A DNA stretch of 7,741 nt, from positions 1-7,741 of the forward strand of contig SXJH01000023.1 in NCBI GenBank assembly GCA_005779435.1, in the 5' to 3' direction. Below, piece after piece: positions 1 through 6,793 of the stretch; within the stretch, counting starts at the first letter, position 1, and each line of letters begins with the position of its first letter. Source of the stretch: Nitrosomonas sp. GTDB lineage: Bacteria; Pseudomonadota; Gammaproteobacteria; Burkholderiales; Nitrosomonadaceae. The position numbers were made by a program, and so were the translations under genes. Under the pieces are notes generated by a model that was given only the letters and a program-made list of their open reading frames with translations, ran no database searches and was not told the origin of the DNA.

Positions 1-780
1 ACCACCGGCTACGAAGAAGCTGCCGCGCAAGGTTTGCTGGCAGGGGTTAATGCCGCGCTAAAAATACAGGAGTGCGATACTTGGCTGCCGCAACGCCACG
101 AGGCGTATCTGGGTGTGCTGGTCGACGATCTGGTGACCTCCGGCGTCACCGAACCGTACCGGATGTTTACCAGCCGCGCCGAATACCGCTTGCAATTGCG
201 CGAAGACAATGCCGATTTGCGGCTGACTGAAACCGGCAGAAAGTTAGGATTAATCGACGATCGGCGCTGGGCAATGTTTTCCGCCAAGCAGGAAGCAATC
301 GTCAAGGAGCAGCAACGGCTCAATTCGATCCGCGTGTTGCCCGGCACATTGCCGGAACAAGACGCCTTGCGCGTGCTCGGCAAAGGCATCGAGCGCGAAT
401 ACACGCTGATCGACTTGCTGAAGCGCCCCGATGTCACGTATGCGACGCTGATGACTTTGCCCGGCGCGGGCGAGCCGGTTGCAAGTGCGCAAGTTGCCGA
501 GCAAGTCGAAATCCAAGCCAAATATCACGGCTATATTCAGCGTCAGCAGGAAGAAGTATCGCGTCAGGCGCAATACGAAAATACGGTGCTGCCCAAAGAC
601 ATCGATTATGGCGCGGTGAAAGGATTGTCGACCGAAGTGCAGCAGAAACTGAATCAACACAAGCCGGAAACCGTCGGGCAAGCCACGCGCATTTCCGGCG
701 TGACACCGGCGGCGATTTCGTTGTTGCTGGTGCATTTGAAGCGCGGTTTTGCGGGCAATGATAAAAAACAAAGCGCATGA
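1..780 (+). CDS. mnmG: MnmG (GidA), tRNA uridine-5-carboxymethylaminomethyl modification enzyme, C-terminal part
   Basis: This is the last 259 codons of a gene that starts left of the window; the family is about 630 residues, so roughly 60% is missing. Together with MnmE, MnmG installs the carboxymethylaminomethyl group at C5 of the wobble uridine in certain tRNAs, using FAD and a methylene-folate carbon; it acts in the cytoplasm. The visible part opens with the conserved [15 protein letters not shown] motif next to the FAD domain. It continues through the family signature [11 protein letters not shown], then [20 protein letters not shown] (codons about 55-69), and the all-helical C-terminal domain that contacts MnmE and tRNA. 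The frame is open from base 1 to TGA at 778-780. That stop overlaps the rsmG start (ATGA), so the two genes are translationally coupled. Nothing looks degraded. Identification is very secure from the signature motifs and the neighbour. Confidence 0.97.
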   Translation, partial: TTGYEEAAAQGLLAGVNAALKIQECDTWLPQRHEAYLGVLVDDLVTSGVTEPYRMFTSRAEYRLQLREDNADLRLTETGRKLGLIDDRRWAMFSAKQEAIVKEQQRLNSIRVLPGTLPEQDALRVLGKGIEREYTLIDLLKRPDVTYATLMTLPGAGEPVASAQVAEQVEIQAKYHGYIQRQQEEVSRQAQYENTVLPKDIDYGAVKGLSTEVQQKLNQHKPETVGQATRISGVTPAAISLLLVHLKRGFAGNDKKQSA

Positions 781-1424
781 GTTTGTTGCCGCTGATTGAG
801 CAAAGCTTGCAAGCATTGGATGGCGATGTTGCGGCACAAGACGGACAGCTTGCCGGAAAAATCGAGCAATATTTATTGCTGATCGAAAAATGGAACAAAA
901 TTCATAACTTGACTGCGATCCGCAATCCGCAAGAGATGCTAGTCCAGCATATCGCGGATAGCTTGGCGGTGTTGCCGCATATTGCAGGCCCGCGTATCGT
1001 GGATGTCGGTACCGGAGCCGGATTGCCTGGCATCCCGATTGCGCTGGCAAGGCCGGATTGGCGGATAATTTTAGTGGAAAGCAACCGGAAGAAAGCCGCA
1101 TTTTTGCAGCAAGCGAAAATCGAATTGGGATTGCAGAACGTTGAAATCGTGGCGCAACGCATTGAAAATATGCAGGCCGACGATGAGGTGAATACCGTTA
1201 TCTCGCGCGCATTTTCCGAGCTGGGAACATTTGTCGCGTTGACCCGGCACTGGGCCGGTGAGCGGAATCCCGGCTGCCGCTGGGTTGCGATGAAAGCGAA
1301 TTGCCCGGAACAGGAACGTCAGCAAGTGCAAGCGCCGTTTTTTATCGAACGGATCGTGACGCTTACCGTGCCCGGACTCGATGCGGCCCGGCAATTGATC
1401 GTTATCGGGCACCAAGCAGGATAG
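777..1424 (+). CDS. rsmG: RsmG (GidB), 16S rRNA m7G527 methyltransferase
   Basis: A 215-residue cytoplasmic SAM-dependent methyltransferase, the usual length for the family. RsmG methylates N7 of G527 (E. coli numbering) in the 530 loop of 16S rRNA; loss gives low-level streptomycin resistance in several bacteria. Visible motifs are [11 protein letters not shown] at 39-49, the SAM-binding glycine loop [13 protein letters not shown] at 75-87, the acidic residue ending the second strand (E101 in [13 protein letters not shown]), ISRAF at 142-146, and a conserved-looking Lys in [11 protein letters not shown] (K173). The ATG at 777 overlaps the mnmG stop as ATGA. No strong Shine-Dalgarno precedes it, consistent with translational coupling to mnmG. 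The gene ends 23 bp before parA. Intact and ordinary. Confidence 0.96.
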   Translation: MSLLPLIEQSLQALDGDVAAQDGQLAGKIEQYLLLIEKWNKIHNLTAIRNPQEMLVQHIADSLAVLPHIAGPRIVDVGTGAGLPGIPIALARPDWRIILVESNRKKAAFLQQAKIELGLQNVEIVAQRIENMQADDEVNTVISRAFSELGTFVALTRHWAGERNPGCRWVAMKANCPEQERQQVQAPFFIERIVTLTVPGLDAARQLIVIGHQAG

Positions 1425-1435
1425 ACATTCAATAC

Positions 1436-1440
1436 AGGAG
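1436..1440 (+). promoter_or_regulatory. Ribosome binding site fixing the GTG start of parA
   Basis: AGGAG lies 7 bases before the GTG at 1448. An ATG at 1443 is out of frame with parA, and the longer in-frame extension upstream runs back through rsmG without family similarity. This site therefore decides the start. Confidence 0.8.
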
Positions 1441-1447
1441 CAATGCC

Positions 1448-2206
<759 letters not shown>

Positions 2207-2230
2207 CCGCGATAGAAAGGAATCGGCGAC

Positions 2231-3070
2231 ATGATAAAGCAAAAAGGATTGGGAAGAGGCTTGGATGCCTTGTTATCGGGCAACGAAGCAGCCGACAACG
2301 CGGCGGAATCGCTGCAAAATTTGGAAATTGCAAAACTGCAACCCGGTAAATACCAGCCCAGAACCAATATGGATCAAGTGGCATTGACGGAATTGGCCGA
2401 ATCGATCAAAGCGCAAGGCATCATGCAGCCGATTCTGGTGCGTCCGGTCGATGGCGGCCGTTTCGAAATCATCGCCGGTGAGCGTCGCTGGCGCGCCGCG
2501 CAATTGGCGGAATTGACCGAAGTGCCGGTATTGATCCGCAACGTTGCCGACGAAGCGGCGCTGGCGATGTCGCTGATCGAGAACATACAGCGCGAGAATT
2601 TGAATCCGCTGGAGCAAGCGCTGGGCATACAGCGTTTGATCAACGAATTCGGCATGACGCACCAAACCGCAGGAGAAGCGCTCGGCAATTCGCGCAGCAC
2701 CATTTCCAATTTACTGCGCTTGCTGAATTTATCCGCACCGGTGCAGGAAATGATGATGCAAGGCAAGATCGACATGGGGCATGGCCGGGCGTTACTGCCG
2801 TTGAATGCCGCACAACAAATCAGAATCGCCAATGTAATCGCGCAAAAGCAATTATCGGTGCGCGAAACGGAAAAATTGGTCAACCAATTGGAGCACCCGG
2901 CTGTCAAAAAAGTAAAAAAGGCCGACCGCGATTTGCTGCGATTGCAAGAAGATGTTTCCGGGCGCCTGGGCGCACAGGTGGCGATCAAGCCGAAGAAAAA
3001 CGGCCAGGGCAATATCGTGATCCACTATACTAGCCTGGATCAATTGGACGATATTCTGAGCAAATTCTAA
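2231..3070 (+). CDS. parB: Chromosome-partitioning protein ParB (Spo0J)
   Basis: A 279-residue CTP-dependent DNA-clamp protein that loads at parS and spreads, making the partition complex acted on by ParA. Domains in order are an N-terminal ParA-contacting peptide KGLGRGLDALL at 5-15, the ParB/Srx CTPase domain with the arginine-rich box GERRWRA at 83-89 and ENIQREN at 117-123, a helix-turn-helix region around 143-165 (MTHQTAGEALGNSRSTISN), and a C-terminal dimerisation region ending YTSLDQLDDILSKF. Length is normal. AAGGA at 2217-2221 lies 9 bases before the ATG. No convincing parS site is visible in this window. The gene that normally comes next in many relatives (ATP synthase atpI/atpB) is absent; a Trm112-family gene follows after 21 bp. 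Confidence 0.96.
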   Translation: MIKQKGLGRGLDALLSGNEAADNAAESLQNLEIAKLQPGKYQPRTNMDQVALTELAESIKAQGIMQPILVRPVDGGRFEIIAGERRWRAAQLAELTEVPVLIRNVADEAALAMSLIENIQRENLNPLEQALGIQRLINEFGMTHQTAGEALGNSRSTISNLLRLLNLSAPVQEMMMQGKIDMGHGRALLPLNAAQQIRIANVIAQKQLSVRETEKLVNQLEHPAVKKVKKADRDLLRLQEDVSGRLGAQVAIKPKKNGQGNIVIHYTSLDQLDDILSKF

Positions 3071-3091
3071 AAAGACAAAATAAGGAAAAGT

Positions 3092-3274
3092 ATGGACGCA
3101 CGATTATTGGATATTCTGGTTTGCCCGTTGTGCAAAGGGCCGTTGATTTACAAAAAAGACGACAAGGAATTGATCTGCAAGCCGGATCGGCTGGCGTTTG
3201 CGATCAAGGACGGCATCCCGATCATGATGGCCGACGAAGCGCGCAGGATTCCCGATGAAATCGAGATTCAATAA
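3092..3274 (+). CDS. Trm112 family small protein (YcaR-like)
   Basis: A 60-residue protein closely resembling E. coli YcaR in layout: an MDxRLL start, CPLC (Cys11, Cys14), then ELICK (Cys29), a [13 protein letters not shown] core and an acidic tail. Eukaryotic and archaeal Trm112 activates SAM-dependent methyltransferases. The role of most bacterial members is unproved, so partner and substrate cannot be stated here. Three cysteines are visible; a fourth zinc ligand is not, so zinc binding is uncertain. In many Gram-negatives this gene sits beside lpxK and kdsB, so its place after parB is a departure from that arrangement. AAGGA at 3082-3086 lies 5 bases before the ATG. The next gene begins 3 bp after its stop. 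Confidence 0.9.
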   Translation: MDARLLDILVCPLCKGPLIYKKDDKELICKPDRLAFAIKDGIPIMMADEARRIPDEIEIQ

Positions 3275-3277
3275 GCA

Positions 3278-4246
3278 ATGAATACGGGCATCCGGTTGGA
3301 ACCTCGTCTGGCGGCTATCCTTGGCGCACTGGTAGCGGACTCCGCATCGCTCGGATTGCACTGGCTGTACGATCCCGAACGCATCGCACAGATCGAGCAA
3401 AGCAAAGGCTTGGTGTTTCTGCAACCCGACGCGCAGGATTATGCCGGTGTCAGCGGTTACTTTGCGCATGGCCGGAAACAATCGGGCGATTCATCGGGTT
3501 ATGGCGAATTGTGTCAACTGATGTTGCGGCATTTCGCGCAGCATGGCCAGTTCGATCGCATCGCTTATCAAACCGAATACCGCAACTATTTCGGCCCTGG
3601 CGGCGGTTATCGCGGCTATGTCGATTCGCCGACCCGGCAGACCCTGCAAACGTTGCTGCCGCTGAAACCGGAAGAATTTCCGGAATACTCCGGTGCCGAC
3701 GACGATCAATTTGCCGCATTGGCTACAGTGCCGGTCGTCGTCGCCACTCACACCGGATCGCAAGACGCGCTCAAAAGCAAAATCGAACAAATCGTCCGCT
3801 TGACCAATCATAACGACACCGCGGTCGCCGCAGCGCAGTATGCAGGCTTGGTTTTGCACGACGTTTTAAACGGAAATCCGATTGCCGGAGCATTGACTCA
3901 CTCGCTGCCCTATGCGGGTGAAAAACTGCAACCGCTGGTAAAAGAAGCGCTGCAAACGAGCACTCTCGGCTGCACGGCTATCGGCAAACGTTTCGGCACT
4001 GCATGCCACGTGATGGAAGGCATGCCTGTCATCGCGCATATCGCCCGTCATGTACCCGGCTACCGTGCCGCCATTGAAGAAAACATCCGTATCGGCGGCG
4101 ATAGCTGCGGCCGCTCGATCATGCTCGGCGCCATTATGGCTGCGCACACGTCCCAGCAAAGCGATTTGACGTCGATTCCGCTGGAATGGCTGGCGCGGCT
4201 GCGGAATTTACCCGAGGTTGCGCAAACGGTTGCGAAACTCCGTTGA
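3278..4246 (+). CDS. ADP-ribosylglycohydrolase family protein (crystallin J1-like, atypical active site)
   Basis: A 322-residue all-helical protein of the ADP-ribosylglycohydrolase fold. Canonical members (DraG, ARH1, ARH3) remove ADP-ribose from proteins or nucleic acids using two Mg ions held by Asp/Glu clusters. Family layout is visible: an N-terminal GALVADSASLGLHWLYD (16-32), a middle SGDSSGYGE (69-77) where canonical proteins have a D-D-T type motif, and a C-terminal GGDSCGRSIMLGAIMAA (273-289) where they have G-G-D-T-D-T. Only the first Asp of the last motif (D275) is kept; the second Asp is replaced by Cys. That pattern resembles the crystallin-J1-like branch, so hydrolase activity should not be assumed. 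There is no signal peptide, so it is likely cytoplasmic. Translation is probably coupled to the preceding gene: the gap is 3 bp and no clear Shine-Dalgarno is seen. The next gene starts 15 bp after the stop. Confidence 0.82.
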   Translation: MNTGIRLEPRLAAILGALVADSASLGLHWLYDPERIAQIEQSKGLVFLQPDAQDYAGVSGYFAHGRKQSGDSSGYGELCQLMLRHFAQHGQFDRIAYQTEYRNYFGPGGGYRGYVDSPTRQTLQTLLPLKPEEFPEYSGADDDQFAALATVPVVVATHTGSQDALKSKIEQIVRLTNHNDTAVAAAQYAGLVLHDVLNGNPIAGALTHSLPYAGEKLQPLVKEALQTSTLGCTAIGKRFGTACHVMEGMPVIAHIARHVPGYRAAIEENIRIGGDSCGRSIMLGAIMAAHTSQQSDLTSIPLEWLARLRNLPEVAQTVAKLR

Positions 4247-4261
4247 AATAATCCAGACAGC

Positions 4262-5470
4262 ATGAAACCATTCACCGATCAAGCATTGGAAGCGCTTCTC
4301 AACGATATTGAGTCCGATCTGGTTGAGCGAAAACAATCTTTCAAAGGGGAGACACGCGAAAAATCACGGCAGGCCGTGTGTGCTTTTGCTAACGATTTGC
4401 CGAATCACAACAAACCCGGTGTTCTATTTGTCGGCGCCAAAGATGATGGTATGCCTTCGAATGAGCCTATTACCGACGAGTTGCTCCGCAATTTGTCCGA
4501 CATGAAAACCGACGGCAATATCCTGCCATTGCCCGTATTTTCGGTTGAAAAGCGAATGCTTAAAGGTGCTGAGATGGCAGTAGTGACCGTCATGCCATCC
4601 GATATGCCGCCGGTAAAGTACGATGGCCGTATCTGGGTTCGAACCGGGCCGCGACGCTCCATAGCCAATGCACAAGAAGAGCGTATCCTGATTGAGAAAA
4701 GAAGATACAAGAATCTTCCATTCGATATTTATCCCGTTCCTTCCGCAAAACTGACGGATCTGTCGAAAAGCATTTTTGAAAACGAATACTTGCCGACGTC
4801 GTTTGCATCCGATGTATTGCAAGCGAATAACCGGACTTATCAAGAGCGTTTAGCTTCTTGTAAGATGATCGTTTCACCGGACGATACAACGCCCACCGTA
4901 CTCGGCTTGTTGGCCATTGGGAAAAGTCCGCAGGATTTTCTGCCGGGTGCGGTCATTCAATTTTTGCGTATCGATGGCACTGAACTGACCGACCCTGTAA
5001 TCGATGAGGAAAATATCGGCGGTGCACTGGTTGAAATGCTGCGCCGCGCGGAGGAAAAGCTAAAAGCGCATAATCGTGCAGCAGTGGATATCACTTCCGC
5101 ACCGACACACCGGATTACACTGACTTATCCGCCTGCAGCGCTGCAGCAAATTCTGTATAACGCCGTGCTGCATCGAACTTATGAAAGTACCAATGCGCCC
5201 ATCCGGATCTACTGGTTTAATAATCGTATCGAAATGAACAGTCCGGGCGGCCCTTACGGCAATGTCACGAACGAAAATTTCGGCAAACCCGGCATCACCG
5301 ATTATCGCAACCCGGATCTCTGCGATGTGCTGAAAACTTTTGGTTTTGTTCAGGCTTTTGGCAGAGGTATTGCCACCGCTAGAAAAGAAATGGAGAAAAA
5401 CGGCAATCCGCCGCTCGAGTTTGAAACTTCGCAAAGCGCGGTTGTATGTACATTGAGGATCAAACCATGA
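4262..5470 (+). CDS. AlbA_2 (Schlafen-type) domain plus GHKL ATP-binding domain protein
   Basis: A 402-residue cytoplasmic protein with the architecture usually annotated as 'ATP-binding protein' or 'putative transcriptional regulator' of the COG2865 type. Residues about 13-145 form the AlbA_2/Schlafen-like domain: an ESDLVERKQSF start, the AFAND helix (41-45), the GVLFVGAKDDGMP strand-loop (53-65) and the IWVRTGPRR segment (124-132). Residues about 285-400 form a GHKL-like HATPase domain: an LQQILYNAVLHRTYE N-box (294-308), NRIEMNSPGG (321-330), YRNPDL (348-353) and an AFGRGIATA G-box (365-373). The Glu expected four residues before the N-box Asn is Gln296, so ATP may be bound but not hydrolysed in the usual way. 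In the family such proteins occur as regulators and in phage-defence islands; the function here is unknown. The Shine-Dalgarno is weak. Its TGA overlaps the start of the next gene (ATGA), implying a functional pair. Sampled GC is about 43%, below the parAB genes. Confidence 0.85.
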   Translation: MKPFTDQALEALLNDIESDLVERKQSFKGETREKSRQAVCAFANDLPNHNKPGVLFVGAKDDGMPSNEPITDELLRNLSDMKTDGNILPLPVFSVEKRMLKGAEMAVVTVMPSDMPPVKYDGRIWVRTGPRRSIANAQEERILIEKRRYKNLPFDIYPVPSAKLTDLSKSIFENEYLPTSFASDVLQANNRTYQERLASCKMIVSPDDTTPTVLGLLAIGKSPQDFLPGAVIQFLRIDGTELTDPVIDEENIGGALVEMLRRAEEKLKAHNRAAVDITSAPTHRITLTYPPAALQQILYNAVLHRTYESTNAPIRIYWFNNRIEMNSPGGPYGNVTNENFGKPGITDYRNPDLCDVLKTFGFVQAFGRGIATARKEMEKNGNPPLEFETSQSAVVCTLRIKP

Positions 5471-6483
5471 CGCCGCCGGTGCTGACATTTTTTAACAACA
5501 AAGGCGGTGTCGGGAAAACTTCGCTCATTTACCACCTGGCCTGGATGTTTGCCAGCCTTCGCAAACGCGTGGTGATTTTCGATATTGATCCGCAAGCCAA
5601 CCTGACAGCGGCTTTTCTGCCGGAAGAAAAAATCGAAGAGATTTGGGATGTTCAAGCAAAAGGATCAACCATTTATCAATGCGTGAAACCGCTGACCGGT
5701 GTTGGAGATATTGCAGAACCGGTAATGCAAAATATCGCAGCCGATCTCTATTTGCTTCCTGGAGATGTTGGTTTGTCAGGGTATGAAGATGCGTTATCGA
5801 ATGAATGGCCTCAAAGCATGGGTGATAATAATTTGTATCGTCCGATACGAATTTTGAGCTCATTCTGGCAGGTTATGCAAATGGCTGCATCCAAAGTACA
5901 AGCAGACATTATTCTTGTCGATATCGGTCCCAATCTTGGAGCCATCAACCGTTCGGTATTGATAGCCACGGATTTTGTCGTGATTCCTTTGGGAGCCGAT
6001 TTGTTTTCTTTGCAGGGCTTGAGAAACTTGGGGCCAACGCTGAAAAGTTGGAAGAGCGCATGGCAAAAAAGAATGCTTAACTGGAGCGAATCCAGCGAAC
6101 AAAAGAATCACCCGGAATTTCGATTGCCGCAAGGAAAAATGCAACCCATCGGCTATCTATGTCAACAATATGGCGTTCGTTTAGAACGACCTGTCAAAGC
6201 TTACGACAAATGGGTTAATCGGATCCCGAATGCATATCGTGAATTGATATTGGACAAGAAGGATAATGCAACAGTAAAGCCAGAAAACGATCCCTATTGT
6301 CTGGCCACCATTAAGCATTACCGCAGCTTAATTCCTCTCGCACAAGAACATCATAAACCCATTTTCAATCTGACCGCCGCTGATGGCGCAATCGGCAGCC
6401 ATGCACAAGCTGCTCAAGAGGCGAAAAAGGATTTTAGAGCGCTAGCAGAAAAAATTGCGGGTCAAATTGGAATGGCCCTATGA
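5467..6483 (+). CDS. Orphan ParA-like ATPase paired with the AlbA_2/GHKL gene
   Basis: A 338-residue ParA/MinD-type ATPase, about 85 residues longer than the chromosomal ParA. Visible motifs are the deviant Walker A NNKGGVGKTS (10-19) with signature Lys12, Walker A' FDIDPQANLT (D39, D41), Walker B IILVDIGPN (148-156, D152), and the FVVIPLGADLFSLQGL switch region. After this the protein carries an extra region with a basic, Trp-rich stretch (TLKSWKSAWQKRMLNW) and a long C-terminal part (VNRIPNAYRELILDKKDN onward) with no counterpart in Soj. No ParB or centromere-like repeat lies nearby, so plasmid-type partition is unlikely. It may instead position or switch a partner, most obviously the overlapping AlbA_2/GHKL protein. 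The ATG at 5467 is preferred because it overlaps the upstream stop and places the P-loop at the usual distance; an in-frame ATG at 5446 would add seven residues. The last gene of the co-directional run; 310 bp of non-coding DNA follow. GC is about 43-45% in two sampled stretches. Confidence 0.88.
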   Translation: MTPPVLTFFNNKGGVGKTSLIYHLAWMFASLRKRVVIFDIDPQANLTAAFLPEEKIEEIWDVQAKGSTIYQCVKPLTGVGDIAEPVMQNIAADLYLLPGDVGLSGYEDALSNEWPQSMGDNNLYRPIRILSSFWQVMQMAASKVQADIILVDIGPNLGAINRSVLIATDFVVIPLGADLFSLQGLRNLGPTLKSWKSAWQKRMLNWSESSEQKNHPEFRLPQGKMQPIGYLCQQYGVRLERPVKAYDKWVNRIPNAYRELILDKKDNATVKPENDPYCLATIKHYRSLIPLAQEHHKPIFNLTAADGAIGSHAQAAQEAKKDFRALAEKIAGQIGMAL

Positions 6484-6492
6484 GAATCGGCA

Positions 6493-6540
6493 AAAAAGCA
6501 ATCCAGCGGCGGCATTAACCCCGGCAACCAATTGCTTTTT
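6493..6540 (+). terminator. Possible intrinsic terminator after the ParA-like gene
   Basis: A perfect 10-bp inverted repeat, AAAAAGCAAT at 6493-6502 and ATTGCTTTTT at 6531-6540, starts 9 bases after the stop codon and ends in a T run. The stem is GC-poor and the loop is 28 bases, which is long for a good terminator. The placement at the end of the gene run is what makes it credible. Confidence 0.4.
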
Positions 6541-6560
6541 CGCAACAGCATCGTTAAACT
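6532..6560 (+). promoter_or_regulatory. Weak sigma70-like promoter candidate for the riboswitch transcript
   Basis: TTGCTT (6532-6537) and TAAACT (6555-6560) are separated by 17 bases. They match the consensus -35 at its first three bases (TTG) and the -10 at four of six. Transcription would start about 60 bases before the riboswitch core. The match is poor and partly overlaps the possible terminator; a promoter is needed somewhere in this gap, but this is only one guess. Confidence 0.2.
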
Positions 6561-6625
6561 TTTGTCCGTTACTCGCTTCCTCAATTTCAACCAAGCAACG
6601 GCACGGCAAAGGAGCGGTAGCATCA

Positions 6626-6736
6626 TGGGAAACTAGGGTTCCGGCCAATCGGTGTATGCGGTGAAGGCGTCTGGTCCGAGAGTTTCCGGTCTCGTTTATG
6701 CGAGGCTCCACGGAGGGATAAAAGCCCGGGAGATCA
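6626..6736 (+). ncRNA. Guanidine-I riboswitch (ykkC class)
   Basis: The three conserved blocks of the ykkC aptamer are present in order. They are CTAGGGTTCCG at 6633-6643, CTGGTCCGAGAG at 6671-6682, and CACGGAGGGATAAAAGCC beginning at 6709 and continuing into CGGGAG up to 6732. Visible pairings include GGAA (6628-6631) with TTCC (6639-6642), a variable hairpin CTCG/CGAG (6691-6694 with 6701-6704), and GGG (6715-6717) with CCC (6725-6727). Class-I members bind guanidinium and turn expression on; typical targets are guanidine exporters, guanidine carboxylase and transporters. Subtype-2 ykkC RNAs (ppGpp, PRPP, nucleotide-diphosphate sensing) share much of this core. The close match to the subtype-1 consensus and a downstream permease favour guanidine. 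It ends about 58 bases before the permease ATG. Confidence 0.92.
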
Positions 6737-6775
6737 GGTCATGTGCGCAGGTACATGGATCTTCGGTAATATCCC
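6732..6775 (+). promoter_or_regulatory. Putative expression-platform pairings between aptamer and permease start
   Basis: Two possible pairings lie here. A hairpin forms from GATC (6732-6735) plus CATGT (6740-6744) with ACATG (6753-6757) plus GATC (6758-6761), leaving AGGT unpaired. Separately, TATCCC at 6770-6775 is perfectly complementary to GGGATA at 6715-6720 in the conserved aptamer core and lies just before the Shine-Dalgarno. That is the geometry of a switching element, although no T run follows, so it would act on translation or not at all. Inference from complementarity only. Confidence 0.35.
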
Positions 6776-6780
6776 GAATC

Positions 6781-6786
6781 AAGGAG
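6781..6786 (+). promoter_or_regulatory. Ribosome binding site of the permease
   Basis: AAGGAG lies 7 bases before the ATG at 6794. It is the strongest Shine-Dalgarno in the window and fixes the permease start. It is also the natural target if the riboswitch controls translation. Confidence 0.85.
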
Positions 6787-6793
6787 ACTCGTT

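Noticed and set aside
250..1101. Long minus-strand ORFs opposite mnmG and rsmG
   Set aside because: They are shadows of well-supported + strand genes, with Arg/Cys/Ser-rich translations and no recognisable domain.
1301..1447. N-terminal extension of ParA from an ATG inside rsmG
   Set aside because: The extension is read from rsmG in another frame, has no ParA similarity, and a good AGGAG marks the GTG at 1448.
4002..4017. CACGTG core (4007-4012) as a parS site near parB
   Set aside because: Only 9 of 16 positions match the parS consensus, mostly the six-base core; the flanking arms do not pair, and the site lies inside the ADP-ribosylglycohydrolase-like gene.
5446..5466. Upstream ATG at 5446 as start of the second ParA-like gene
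   Set aside because: It adds seven residues with no family likeness and lies inside the previous gene; the ATG at 5467 gives the common ATGA overlap and a P-loop close to the N-terminus.
5467..6483. Plasmid-type partition locus
   Set aside because: There is no ParB-like gene, no iterated centromere repeats, and no replication initiator near the ParA-like gene.
6455..6664. Small ORF running through the 3' end of the ParA-like gene into the riboswitch
   Set aside because: It overlaps both the ParA-like coding end and the conserved aptamer, and its composition and sequence are not protein-like.
6706..6786. CTCC (6706-6709) as an anti-Shine-Dalgarno for GGAG (6783-6786)
   Set aside because: Only four base pairs with no extension on either side, and the CTCC lies next to the conserved aptamer core; too weak to call.
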